Source: Epiperipatus broadwayi
Taxonomy: Eukaryota > Onychophora > Udeonychophora > Euonychophora > Peripatidae
Length of the DNA stretch: 64,000 nucleotides
Direction of reading: 5' to 3'
NCBI GenBank assembly: GCA_028023455.1
Contig: JAQFVV010012489.1
Coordinates: forward strand, 4,262,575-4,326,574
Part shown: in pieces, positions 48,706 to 59,970 of the stretch
How positions within the stretch are numbered: position 1 is the stretch's first letter
How the letters are laid out: every line of letters begins with the position of its first letter
Notes under the pieces: model-generated
The model's input: only the letters and a program-made list of their open reading frames with translations
Told to the model about the DNA's origin: nothing
Database searches by the model: none
Translations under genes and position numbers: made by a program

Positions 48706-49017
48706 ATTTCCCACACATATATACAATCCCCAGTGCATAGTTTATATTAAGATGGCAAATCTTCAAACATTAATGGTCAATCTTCAATTGACTCCACTCT
48801 CCAACTCTTTAACCATCCTTATTACTGAAAATACAATGATGGAACACTCAAAGCCTTTGTTGATACCAAAATTATTGTCATACCCATATTATCTTTAAAT
48901 TAATCTGACCCCTCACATATAGGATTTTACTGTGTACATTTTAATACACAAAAGAGGGATGGGCAGAAAACAGGCTGAATATGTAATATTCAAATATATT
49001 GTATATATTTAAATTTA
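48706..49017. other. AT-rich spacer
   Basis: An 82-codon plus frame (48650-48898) crosses the P2 boundary and lacks motifs; judged incidental. Confidence 0.45.
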
Positions 49018-49308
49018 ATGTAATTATAAGGGACTTGAACTCAGATTTTCAAGCTCATTACAATTATGCACTCCATCTATGAAAATGATACTCATGATCT
49101 CATAGATATGAAAAAGGTAAATGATCTCCAAAATGATATGTATTTGTGCTGAAACCAACTGATGAGTGCTTGTTCAGCACAAAATTCATATATATATATT
49201 GGAGATCATTTATCTTTTTCACACATACGTGGTCATGGGTATCAATTATATAATGAATTTTATCGATCTTGAAAGTCTGAGTTCAAGACCCTTCTAACTA
49301 CATTAAGT
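49018..49308. repeat. Palindromic repeat P2, copy 4, full length
   Basis: GGGACTTGAACTCAGATTTT at the left is mirrored by AAAGTCTGAGTTCAAGACCC at the right. Inner arms share AAATGATCTCC and its complement GGAGATCATTT. The right inner arm has a hammerhead-like motif. Confidence 0.8.
49155..49202 (+). ncRNA. Hammerhead-like motif in P2
   Basis: CCAA (stem I), CTGATGA (49159-49165), stem II GTGCT/AGCAC with loop TGTTC, AAAA where GAAA is needed, an AT-rich and lengthened stem III, then TTGG (stem I). The first G of the GAAA box follows a C in intact arms, so loss by CpG decay is the simplest explanation. Confidence 0.55.
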
Positions 49309-49487
49309 TTAATATAGACAATATACTTATATTTTAATATTATATTTATTACACTATGAAAGTTATCATAGTTAAGAGTATAGTAACATTTATTTTGTAT
49401 GCATTTACGTCAGATTCACACATTGCTAATATAAAAATTTTTTTTTCAAGTTCTAATGAAGTTTTAATATTTTTTTCTCTAGTATTT
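49309..49487. other. AT-rich spacer
   Basis: Nothing recognised. Confidence 0.5.
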
Positions 49488-49690
49488 ATTCAACTTCTGG
49501 TCCAGTTAACCATCTATTATTAGTCAGTAAATGATACTTATCTATTCTAAAATAGAGGATAAATCAATGATGTCAAATGACTCAAATGCTTATCACCCAA
49601 TAATTTGAAAAACTGGTGAGTAATGGGTTCTCTTTTATTATTCCTTTATAATGGGTCGTTGGAAAGCCACTATTTTACAATTGGCTAATT
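49488..49690 (+). repeat. Interspersed repeat R3, copy 1
   Basis: Contains TAGTCAGTAAATGATACTTA, TAGAGGATAAATCA, then AAACTGGTGAGTAATGGGTTC, followed by a CTTTTATTATTC block. Similar order recurs at 51225-51560 and, for the last part, at 62385-62540. Confidence 0.45.
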
Positions 49691-50453
49691 AATGTCTGTT
49701 TTATCTTTAATAAAAAAAATGAACTTTTAAACGCTTAGCTTCTAATAAACACATATTTTAGTTATAATGTTCTTTACTATTTTTATTACTTAAAATTAAT
49801 CTTCTTTACTAACTTTATTACTTAAAATTAATATTATTAAAAATAGGAAAATAATTTGTCTCAGAAAATTGTTTAAAGAAAACACTATATTTGTATATTC
49901 CCATACTGTACTAGAAATACAAAATGTCATTTAAAACAATTCCGCATATAGTTTTATAAAAAGGTCTATTTGTTAATAGAATGAAATCATAGTTGTGGAA
50001 GAATTTTAGTAAAGTTTATCTTTTTTGGCTAGTATTGTAATGATATAAGAATTTTTATTTTTATTTTATAAAAATATGAATAGTTTACTAAAGATTAAAT
50101 TTTCATAGAATGTTAAACTAAATATCTAGGAGCAAAAGCATTAATCCAATAAAATTTTACAGCTAAAGGTTTTTCAAAATCCTTAGTTTAATTAAAAAGT
50201 GATATAAAATTCCACATACTTAATTTGCTCCTTTCATGTGTATATACATTGAGTTTTTGGATGGTAATAATCATTTCTCCTTTTTTAATAATAAAAAAAA
50301 ACCTTTACTGAAATTTTAAGTAAAATACTATTTTTTATTTAAAAGCTTTTTATTATACAATGGTAGAAAAAAATAAGCATATGTAAGATCAATGAAATAG
50401 ACTTCTGAATTTTGACTATTTGACCTTTTGAATTTTTATTGGATTTATTGGTC
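49691..50453. other. AT-rich DNA, no gene recognised
   Basis: Nothing recognised. Confidence 0.5.
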
Positions 50454-50603
50454 ATATTTGAATACAAGTATAATTTATATACCTGAAGTTTAGATGTAAT
50501 TGAAAGGGATTTGAACACAGTTTTTAAGCTTCCTTCAGTCATCCACTCTATCACACACAACCGATACACATGACCACGCACATGTGAAAAAGATAAATTA
50601 ATT

Positions 50604-50645
50604 CCAATATAAACATTTCGTGCTGAACCCGCACTCATTAATTGG
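50604..50645 (-). ncRNA. Hammerhead-like motif, left arm of P2
   Basis: Minus strand: CCAA, TTAATGA (two changes from CTGATGA), GTGC/GCAC stem II, intact GAAA, stem III ATG/TAT with a two-base loop, A as cleavage base, TTGG. Here the GAAA box survives and the other box has decayed, the reverse of most P2 copies. Confidence 0.55.
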
Positions 50646-50660
50646 TCCAGATCATCATCA

Positions 50661-50705
50661 CCCACTGATGAGTGCTGGTTAAGCATTAGATGTGTACATT
50701 GAAGG
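50661..50705 (+). ncRNA. Hammerhead-like motif, right arm of P2
   Basis: Core CTGATGA is intact at 50665-50671 and stem II GTGCT/AGCAT is recognisable, but GAAA has become TAGA. Read with its left-arm partner it reconstructs the ancestral layout. Confidence 0.45.
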
Positions 50706-50842
50706 TCATTTACCTTTTTCAAATATGTGTGGTCATGTGCATCAGTTACATGAGATAGAATAATATCCTAAGAAGAGCATGAAAGTTTGTGTTCCAATTT
50801 ACCTTAATTTATATACATTATACTTGTATTCAAATATTCCAG

Positions 50843-51079
50843 ATTCAGCCTGCATCCTACCCATGCCTCTTCTGTGTATTTAAATGGGCAGGTTCTATAC
50901 ACAAGAGGTCAGAGTGACTTAAAGTCAACATATGCATGACAATAATATTGCCATTAATAAGAGATTTGGGCATTTCATCATCAGATTTTCAATGGCATGT
51001 ATGGCTGAAGAATTGTAGGGTTGAATAGATTGAAGTCTATCCATTAGCTATCAATATAAACTGAGCATTGATTATATAC
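50843..51079. other. AT-rich spacer
   Basis: Nothing recognised. Confidence 0.5.
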
Positions 51080-51225
51080 ACCCATGGTAGATAATGATCT
51101 GACTAACTGATGAGTGGTGGTTCAACACAAAATACATATATTGAAGATTTTTATCTTTTTCACGTGTGTGGTTAGATGTATCACTTGGGGATCTTGAAGG
51201 TCTGTGTTAAAATTCTCTATATTAA
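51080..51225. repeat. Palindromic repeat P2, right half
   Basis: GATAATGATCTGACTAACTG, ATACATATATTGAAG, TTTTTATCTTTTTCACGTGT and GATCTTGAAGGTCTGTGTT follow the P2 right arm; the left half is absent. Confidence 0.7.
51103..51144 (+). ncRNA. Hammerhead-like motif in P2
   Basis: CTAA, CTGATGA (51107-51113), stem II GTGGTG/CAACAC with loop GTT and one mismatch, AAAA in place of GAAA, stem III ATA/TAT with loop CA, A as cleavage base, TTGA. Spacing between all elements is exactly that of a type I hammerhead with minimal stem III. Confidence 0.55.
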
Positions 51226-51560
51226 TATTTGGTCAGTAAATAAATATCTAGCAATTTTTATCTAGAGGATAAAATCATTATAAACTGCTGAAAACCACTA
51301 TTTTTAGTTTAAAGATTTTTATTATATAATATGTGAAAAAATAAGCACATGTATGGACAGTGAAACCAGAGATTTATTAATCTTGATTCAATAATATTTG
51401 ATCATGTAATGAGTATTTTAGATTGAGGTGAAACAATGTTGGTAAACTTCTTAAAGTCTCATCAAACAGTCATGAAAATTCTGGTAAGTACTACCTTTTT
51501 CTTTGTTATTACTCTATGAAGACTTTTTGGTCAACTCCTTGCTCTGCAGTGTAATTTTAA
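51226..51560 (+). repeat. Interspersed repeat R3, copy 2
   Basis: GGTCAGTAAATAAATATCTA, TAGAGGATAAAATCA and TTCTGGTAAGTACTACCTTT follow copy 1 in order. Confidence 0.45.
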
Positions 51561-54500
51561 GACCATTTTCCTCTGTTCTTTTATTGTATTTTATTATACT
51601 GAGTTGAGATTTGGTAATCAAGTAATTCAGATTTTGAAAGCATCCTCTGTATTAACTCAAAAAAATATTTTTAAGTTGAAGTAATTCCATTATTATCAGA
51701 AATATTTTAAAAATCAAAATTTTATCTATATAAATGCAGTTACTATAGTAGGTTCAGGGTTTGAAGAGGAAAATCCCATGATCTTAAATAGTGATTCCAT
51801 TTGGTAAGTAGTGCTTTCAGAATTATTTCACATAAATATGTCAAGATTCTAGTGTGGATGGATTATGACTTATGATGTTGAATGTGATAGAGAGTTCATA
51901 TCATAATCCATAATGAAACAATGCACTAACATTAAATTTTATTTATATTGGTCAAAATTTCTACTATAACAATTTAAATTATTCAAACTGTGCATGACGG
52001 TGGACCCATAATATCATAAATGTTTTTATGTGGTTTATCAGATTTCATAATGGTAAGAAGAATAATGAAGTTGATCCATGAAGGTACAAAACATACTGAT
52101 ACATTTTATGCCATAACTTATGATCTAAACATGTTAACACTTTAAAATGCTTGTCATGAATAGCTAAAGTATGTCACCATGAAATGCTTCTATTGATTTA
52201 GTGCTGACAATGCAAGCATCTTGGAAAAAGAATGAGCCATTTTTCATTGAATCACAATCTACAATTTTAAATCATAAAGTCACCTATCTTGTTAATATTG
52301 CACTCTAATTTAGATTTTTTTCCAGTTATATTTTGATGAATAAATAATTATATGGGTATTTATTCAGAATATTATATAATGTTCGAGTAACCAAAAAATA
52401 ATTTGAGAATAAAACATTGAAAATCTATATGCGATCCTTTCACTCTTCATTCTTCCATGCTAAAATAATTTTTAAAACAAATGCATAAGCTTTAAAAGTG
52501 CATCATGGTTATATAAAAAATATGAACCATAATATACATTTTTTTAGGAGTACAAAAAGCCCCAAAGTGGACAGAATTGAGACCTAATATTTTCAAGAAT
52601 TATTACTTTATACATTATACCTGTTTTATTTTGAGGTTTCATGCTAATTATAATAGGAGCTTAAAAATTTTGGCATGAAAAATTTATAATATTGATATTA
52701 ATAATGCATTCCACAAATGGTGATTTATTACATATTAAGTACTTGAATTATATAATATAACCATTTTTTTAAATATTAAATATTTCAATTTGCAATATAT
52801 ATATATATACCATATTTATGAAAGCTCTCATATTGCAATACTGACATTGCTATCTATCGCGCCTACTTCAATTTAAATCAACCAAGTAATTCAAAAATTA
52901 TTTCAACATGCTTGAGATTTCAATTTTTCAAATAAGCAAACTAATCAGTCCATCTAATCATCTTATATTCATCAATAAATGGTTAGCTACAGAATGAAAA
53001 ATTAAGGGGAAATACTCAAATAGTTTTCAATGAGCAATTAGCAAATATAGCAATCCAGAGTTGAAAAAACCTTTGTCTTGAAGCAAACTTCTTAGTATTT
53101 ATATATTTTTATAAAAAATATTGATTATTTGAAAGGCTTAATGATGTAACACACTTCTCATGAAACTTAAATTCAGAAAAAATTTAAAATGTTTTCAGAT
53201 TACAGTAAAGCTGAGATATGTTTATTCAGGATAGCCATCATTAACAAATCCTAGCTAGCCTTTTAATTATTAGCCAGAAATAAGTATCTTGCTACTTTTA
53301 GTTAGATGAAAAAAAATAAATTGTAAACGTTTCTCATCAGTATTTCCTAGACAAATAAATTGTGTCTTATCTTCATTGTTTTATATAACTATTGAAAAGA
53401 GGCAAATTAAACGGTGTGTCTATTATTCAAATATACATAAGTAATGCATGATATGGCAGAGTATCTGACTACCGTGCCTAAGAGATGGTGTTGAATCTGA
53501 GTCAAATGTTATGCCTTCAAAAGTTTTTTTCATTTTTCTTTCAAGTAACTGGCCAATAGTCATCAAAGTTAAACATTCAACAATCATAAGTAAATCGATA
53601 TGTAACTATTCTTAATTAAAAATAAATAAAAACCAATTAGATCTGCACAACTGTGCAATCCAGGTGAATAATGTCTTTTTCTTGCTGATTCTTTAGGATT
53701 CAATTGGAGTGGCCTATACTTTCTAGTAAGCATTTTGTTAAGAAAGGCAGTTTTACCGTTCTTTTTTATTTATTACATTGTGGATGCTAGGTTGTGATTT
53801 TCGGTGCTTGATATAAATTAGCAAGTCGAAAAGTTTATCCAATCATACTTTACAGTATTTTTCACTTAATGATATATAATACAATTCATCATTTTTGTTA
53901 ATTAGATTCACTGTGTTTATTAATATAGTAGAGAGAACAAATTTAGTATCAATTATTTTTTTAAATTAATCTCGCTACAGTTGAACGGTAAATAAAAGAA
54001 ACTTCATTAATTATTAGTTGGAAATGCATTGTTTCTTTTTTGAAATAGAATTAAATTACGTAAGAGCAAAAATTCAACGGAAAAAAGAAAAGATAAATAA
54101 ACATTTAAAATAAAGCTTCTAGAAAAAATAACAGATGCAGCAAATGTTTAAAAATTTATTTTCCGTCTGTAAAAGTAATTTAAATTTTTCAGTTTACAGA
54201 AATGCAAATAATTATGATACAATTATATGTATAGGATTTTTAAATAATTTTTTTAAATCTGTTTTACTTAGATTGTTAATAAAGTTTTATGCAGTTTAAG
54301 TAGGTTCTAAGAATAAAAGATTAAGAGCTAATGGTTCTGGGATTTATTCTAAACCGAATAAACGTAAATGAAAACTTCGGTTCTGTGAACTGACTGGAAG
54401 TGCTTTATTCAGTGAACCAGAACAGTATTTGTTCATTACATGCATCGCAAGGAACTAATCATGTAATTACTTTTCATACTAGAGGAATGCATTTTCTTTA

Positions 54501-55632
54501 TTTAATTCAACTGATACCATAAATGTAAGCTTGCCTAATCAATAAATACTAATTGGCAATGCTTACTATAGATTACCAGTTTCAAACTTGGGGTACCTGT
54601 CACCCAGAGAATATGGAAGCTTGTTCAAGAGATATGCTGAATAGCATGTAAATAAGCATATTATGTTACTAATATATTCCAAAAATAATTATTTTATCAA
54701 TATTTTAAGACTATTCCATTAGTGATGTTCCTCATTCACATCAGTAACATTTCAAATATGGGCACAATGAGGTTGCATAGACTTTTTTCTTATCACATGG
54801 TCTTATAAGTCAAAATGCCCCATTAAAGTTCAAAATAGTGAAATTGCCAGATTGGTGCCCCATGAGACTCACCTATGTGGCATGTGCACATTCTATGCAT
54901 GCACGACTTCTGCATGCTACACTCACCAATTGCTTATTTTTTATTATAATAAACAGGTACCTGATAATTTACTAAAAGCTAATGGATATGGAGACTAAAA
55001 AGATTTGGAATTCTTGCTATAAATAATAGGAGTTGAATAGAACAGAATTTACTTATGTATATATAATTGTGTGAGTTGATAATCATAATGATAGGTTTCA
55101 GTTTTATTTTTTATATTATTGTTAAACATTTAAAATTATATATTATTTATATTGAAGCAGTCAGATCTGAGTTCAATCCTAGCTTCATGACATCTAGCCA
55201 TAAGCCCACTTCAAACCCTAGTACTAACCTTAAATTTCCGATGCAATGGGGCTTTATACATTCAATCCATGCTAATTTCCATAAAGAATAACTTATTTCA
55301 TAAATGCGTATTAAAATTAATTAGTTTCAGATTTAAATTGATCAATTCTATTAATAAATTCATGATAGAATTATTCATGAATTTATATATTATAACTGCA
55401 TGGATTGTGCGTATATATTTGTAAATATTTAAATATATATAATTGTTTAAAAGTTTCATTGTGTCAGGAATGTTTGATTTTATTTTTAAATAATTTGTTA
55501 AAGTTTTATTGATTAAAAGCTACATTCTTTCGATAAGCTTTCAGATTTTCCCTTTCCAAAAACAACAGTTAAAGTTTTATTAATTAGAAAAAAGATAAGG
55601 ATTTCCTAATTAAAATCATTTTCTGATTTTAA
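51561..55632. other. AT-rich DNA, no gene recognised
   Basis: No coding signal. 53452-53510 is weakly tRNA-like, and 54340-54440 has two inverted AACCG/CGGTT-type words; neither is strong enough to call. The 74-codon frame at 55067-55291 looks incidental. Confidence 0.45.
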
Positions 55633-55662
55633 GAATTCATTTTCTAATTAGAAAATGAATTC
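55633..55662. repeat. Perfect 30-bp palindrome
   Basis: GAATTCATTTTCTAA is followed directly by its exact reverse complement, with no loop. A weaker copy of the arm (TTTTCTGATTTTAAGAATTC) lies just upstream. Confidence 0.8.
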
Positions 55663-55694
55663 AAGTTAATGAGTTTGAAAGCCTTATCGAAGGA

Positions 55695-55922
55695 ATGTAT
55701 CTAAAAACAACCAGTAAATCTAAAAACATTGATAATGAAAGAAGCGCTAGCCTGAAGGCATCAGAGGACAGATATATAGCTCTGAAAAGTTTGGAGAAAA
55801 GAAAGCCATCTTTGTTGCAGAAAAGTGCCAGTAAATTATGTGCTGTTCAAAATCATGAATTCAAAAAGTGTTCCTATCATGGTAAGGGGCTAAACATCAG
55901 GAATCTGGCTATAGGTTCCTGA
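55695..55922 (+). pseudogene. Possible coding relic, 75 codons, unknown
   Basis: MYLKTTSKSKNIDNERSASL, KASEDRYIALKSLEKRKPSL, QKSASKLCAVQNHEFKKCSY, HGKGLNIRNLAIGS, stop. The composition (K, S, E, with mixed codons) is more protein-like than other frames in the window, and the following 200 bases are also less AT-rich. No motif is recognised and no splice structure is clear. It could be part of an old transposon or retrocopy. Confidence 0.2.
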
Positions 55923-56808
55923 AGTCCCCAAAACATCTTCAATGAAGCTGCTGAATCTTTTCTGGACCAATCATGCTGCTAAAATTGTGAAAATTCATTA
56001 AAATACTGTTCAAGTAATCGACCAAATGGTGCCTACATTTTACCAACCTGGACGTGTAACTTAAGGATCCAGCCCGGAAGAAATGGGTAATATATTTCCA
56101 TAATGAACCTTAAACTTTCTGGCCAGTTCCAAACTTTACTTTACACTCCCTTTAAGAGCTCTTTTCATTCTATAAATGTCATAATCTCTGTGTAAACTTA
56201 CTTTTATTTATGCTATTATATCGTAATTCTCTCAACTTCTAGTCTCTAACTTTCTCTTTTCTTACTTGGCGGTTCATTTATTATATTATATATATATTTG
56301 TGTAATTTATTAATGTTGTTATTTTAATTATATGCCAATAATCTTTCAACTCGATGAGCTCCTTTGTTCTATTTGCCTCACGCAAATAATATAATATTAA
56401 TTCTAATAGTAGTTCTCGCCCATTAGAACTAGATTTATACAGTTCTATCAATCATCGAGTCGAAAGAAATTATTAAATGTGTGTTATTTTTATAATTGGC
56501 TAATAATAAATTATTAGCTCCGTTTCTAATCTATGCCACCGCTATTTTCTCGTTCCACTAATATTTATTTATTCAAATATAATCTTAATATGTTTTTATT
56601 GCAAAAGGGCTGAAAAGAAATCAAATATATTCTAATTTAAATTTCTGTTACTCACTATTAAATTCAGGAAGGGCACGATGATTGGGGCATAATTAATATG
56701 AGTTACAAATACTTTAAAATAGTTTTCGTTAAAAGCTCATTTGACTTTGATTAAATTGATCAAGTCATCACGTAGAGCATTCTGTAATTGGGTTTTATTT
56801 TTCAAACG

Positions 56809-57080
56809 ATGACTATCAAGTCATCATCTTTGAATGTTGCTGATGTAGGGCAATCTTCCGCTCCGTCAGGCTGGTCGGTGATAATATTTCTGTTATTTTA
56901 AATTGTCAAGGAAGAAAGCACTTCCTCTCCTTTCATATTAGTCAAAGGGCATAAGACTTGTCAGATGCAAGCCACCAGAGGACTTCGATCATTGACTAGC
57001 TATTATCTTTCATTTCATTTTATAGCTCATAATTCGTCAGCACCGTTACCTCTCTGTTCCAGTAAAGCCCACTCTGATGC
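56809..57080. other. Higher-complexity island, unassigned
   Basis: Less AT-rich, non-repetitive by eye. A 30-codon frame from ATG at 56809 (MTIKSSSLNVADVGQSSAPS, then GWSVIIFLLF) is the only notable frame. Could be unique sequence under constraint or an old insertion. Confidence 0.25.
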
Positions 57081-57599
57081 TCATAATTCATGATGAAGTG
57101 ATTTCAATTAAAGTCTAACAAATTTTCAGTCATATTTAATTAAATAATTTTTCCAATAAAGATTAAAGTTATGCCCTAAATACGTATCTTGCTCTTTGTG
57201 AATGGATTTGCGAATGTGAAAATAAATATCACATTCTTTTGTATAAAATTAGAGTAATAAATTCCTTTACTAATGAATACCTTTATCTGCCTTTTATTCC
57301 TTGTTGGGGGCATAGACATAGACTTTCAAATATTGCGTAATATTCATTGGCATATAACAAGGACCGCCACTCTTATTATTATTATAAATTCTGTTAAAGG
57401 CTAGAGGTAATTAATATAATCATTATTTAAAATTCAAACAAAACAAATTATTATTATTAAATATTTTCTAAACACACTTGGTTTCTTCGTTCTTAATTCT
57501 TTTATAATTATTTTAATGTTAATGCTCGCTGTCTGTGTTGGCAACCCGAACATATACATATGATTCGATTTAAAAGTATTTTAGTCATTTATTATCAGA
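57081..57599. other. AT-rich DNA, no gene recognised
   Basis: Nothing recognised. Confidence 0.5.
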
Positions 57600-57790
57600 T
57601 ATTAATGTCAGTTCAGGGGTCTCTGATTCTCACCAACCATTGAGCTAGTTTCTTGGTGCATAGCACTGTGCCGTCGATTTAGATTTCTACTAATCTGAGC
57701 TGGTGAGTTGGGTTTGAATTCAGTTTGAACCGCCTGAATTTGAATCTGACTTGCGTTTCTTTTGTTGGGTATTTCGACTGGTACAATATG
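57600..57790 (+). repeat. Interspersed repeat R1-related, copy 3
   Basis: Ends TTTCGACTGGTACAATAT like the two R1 copies and shares a TTTTGTTGGGTA block near the end; upstream similarity is weak, so it may be a different subfamily. Confidence 0.4.
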
Positions 57791-58919
57791 GAAAGAAAGT
57801 AAAACTTTTCCAATCTGCTGTTTTACTGTAAGGAATAACTAAATAATAGTTTGTTTTTTTTATCTTTACCCACACTTATTATGATCTTTTGATTTGATTC
57901 TTTTACTAATAAATAGTTTTGAAGAAATTAGAAGTATCACAATGTTCATTAAGCTTATACTAAATCATAATACAAGCATGCATTTTTATGTTGACAAATT
58001 ATCTACAAAGCTTCATTAATTCTGCACTATTTGTTAATATTTTTTATCAACATGAGATATCTATTGATATTAGTAAATATGTTGGGTCTGCACTCCTATT
58101 AATTATACATTCTGTTTAGAATTAACCACTATGCCTAAATAGTATGTGCAAAATCAAATACTTAATTTACATTTTTTGGCTATTAACTTTTATTAATAAA
58201 GAGAATTGCATTTGTACACACATTCAGAAACCCATAACACTTTGTTAATGAACTGAGATAGAAACACATTAAATTTAAAACCTAAGCCCATAACCTAACA
58301 CTATGCTATTAGTTAAAATATTTTAGTTAAAATCCAGCCTTAGACACTTCATATTCTTTGGCAAAGATGAAATATATCAATTAACGGCAGTCTTCTTACT
58401 ACATATGAACTTTAAAAATATATAAAAATTATATGTTGTATTTATTAATTGTGACTGTTTGTGATATGATAATCTACTGATCACTACAGTCACATTTATT
58501 TTGTTTTTCTGGGCTACCATGCAGCTGAAATAAAAGATGATGAAAATAATAAAAAATAATTGTTCTATTTTATGGTACACTGTAGTACTATTGAAAATCT
58601 ATTATTTGATACTTTTTGATTTTTGAAATCATTTTAAATATTATGATGTAATATAATTTTTAAAAAATAGGTAAATCAGGCAAAACTCCAATTTTATAAT
58701 TTATCCTTTTATCCTGATTACAAAATGCACTAGTTCAGTTTTCCTCATTCTGTTCTAAGTTTTGCCCCAAGTATACCAGTCATATTATATGATAAAAGTG
58801 AATGAAATATAACTTTTCAAATTTATGTTTTAAAATTTTTCCAAATTCTAATATAATCTCTCTAAATATATAATACTTATATATATATAAACATATTAAA
58901 ATTTAGATAAAGATATATT
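57791..58919. other. AT-rich DNA, no gene recognised
   Basis: Nothing recognised. Minus frame at 58377-58580 is incidental. Confidence 0.5.
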
Positions 58920-59420
58920 TCAAAAGAAGTTGCCTTAACAACAGATTGAAATTTTTGATAGATATTGATATTATTTATGTTTTGACAGCTTACATGTATC
59001 TACATTGTAGTCTTATATAGTCTTCAGTATTAATAGCTTTATTATCCATGGCAATACATAATTGAAATGCAGTTTAAAAGTTATAACTGTAATTTGAAAG
59101 TTATAATTGGCTATTTGTTAGTCTATTTTTAGAACAGGTTATATTCACCTGTTTAATGAGGTTATTTAAACTTTTTTGAATTAATAATTTCATTTTCTGT
59201 AATCAAGTTGCAATCTTCAGTGTCTATACAAACATATTAGACCATAGATGAATAAATGGATAATCTCTTGTTTAATAAATGACTAATAAAAATTATTAAT
59301 AAGCAAAAGTGGATTTCTACCTTTATTATTTAAATGTCTTGACAATAGATTGAGATTGTTATTCTTATTGATATCGTTTAAGAGTCTTGACTGCTTTCAT
59401 ATATTTATATAAATATATGT
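58920..59420 (+). repeat. Interspersed repeat R2, copies 2 and 3
   Basis: 59090-59400 matches 32560-32940 without the SINE: TTATAATTGGCTATTTGTTA, GGTTATATTCACCTGTTT, TTGCAATCTTCAGTGTCTAT, ATATTAGACCAT and GATTGTTATTCTTATTGATA. A partial further copy (TTGCCTTAACAACAGATTGA, then GATATTGATATT) precedes it at about 58925-58985. Confidence 0.6.
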
Positions 59421-59929
59421 AGAGAGATATTGAGAGATTTAAAAAAAGATAAGAAAATGGCAAACAATGAAAAACTATCCCTGATGATAATCAATTATGT
59501 TATTTGTTATGTTCATAAAAAAAAACACACAGATGCAGATATATATAAATCTAGTACAATATATAGGCATGCATTAACAAAAACTGAAACCATTTTTTAC
59601 TCAAGGCTCTGTATAATAGCTTTGTGACACCTGAGTGATATTATGCTTAAATAAGACATAATGAATCACTTTTGAAATACTTTCATATAATTTGTTTGAT
59701 TTAGCAATCAATGATTACTAACATTTTAAAATAACATTATAACATATATATATTAAATTTTGATCTATTTATCCAATTCTTTCAATAATTTAAATAAATA
59801 CTTCTCACATAATAATAGACCACTTAATGTTAAAACATGCAACCTTAACAATTTTAAACTGTATATTACTTATAATACTTCACTCATATACACTTTAATG
59901 CAAATAATTTTCTTAACCTTCTTTATTTT
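59421..59929. other. AT-rich DNA, no gene recognised
   Basis: Short frames at 59430 and 59760 look incidental. Confidence 0.45.
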
Positions 59930-59970
59930 CTTACAGTTTCGACTGTCCAGCAGTCTTCGTCAGAGCTTAA
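59930..59970 (-). ncRNA. Hammerhead-like core, fifth family
   Basis: Minus strand: CTGACGA (59963-59957), a five-pair stem II GACTG/CAGTC with loop CTGGA, then GAAAC (GAAA at 59940-59937). Both boxes are exact and stem II is perfect apart from one extra A. Stem III would have only AC/GT and stem I pairs poorly (two pairs), so the fold is incomplete. PLE terminal repeats are known to carry hammerheads with this type of core, but no PLE coding sequence is seen next to it. Confidence 0.4.

Larger units (their letters stand above)
50454..50842. repeat. Palindromic repeat P2, copy 5, longest
   Basis: Outer arms ATTTGAATACAAGTATAATT and its complement lie at about 50456-50475 and 50820-50838, beyond the limits recognisable in the other copies. 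The centre GGTCCAGATCATCATCACCC separates the two inner arms, each with a hammerhead-like motif facing outward. A 127-codon minus frame (50339-50722) crosses it and is a shadow. Confidence 0.8.

Noticed and set aside
50339-50722. 127-codon minus-strand open frame, the longest in the window
   Set aside because: It runs across the left arm and centre of a palindromic P2 copy and shows no protein motif; other P2 copies do not keep the frame.
57010-57046. CTGACGA and GAAA on the minus strand
   Set aside because: The box spacing is filled by AT-rich sequence with a poor stem II, and stems I and III do not form.
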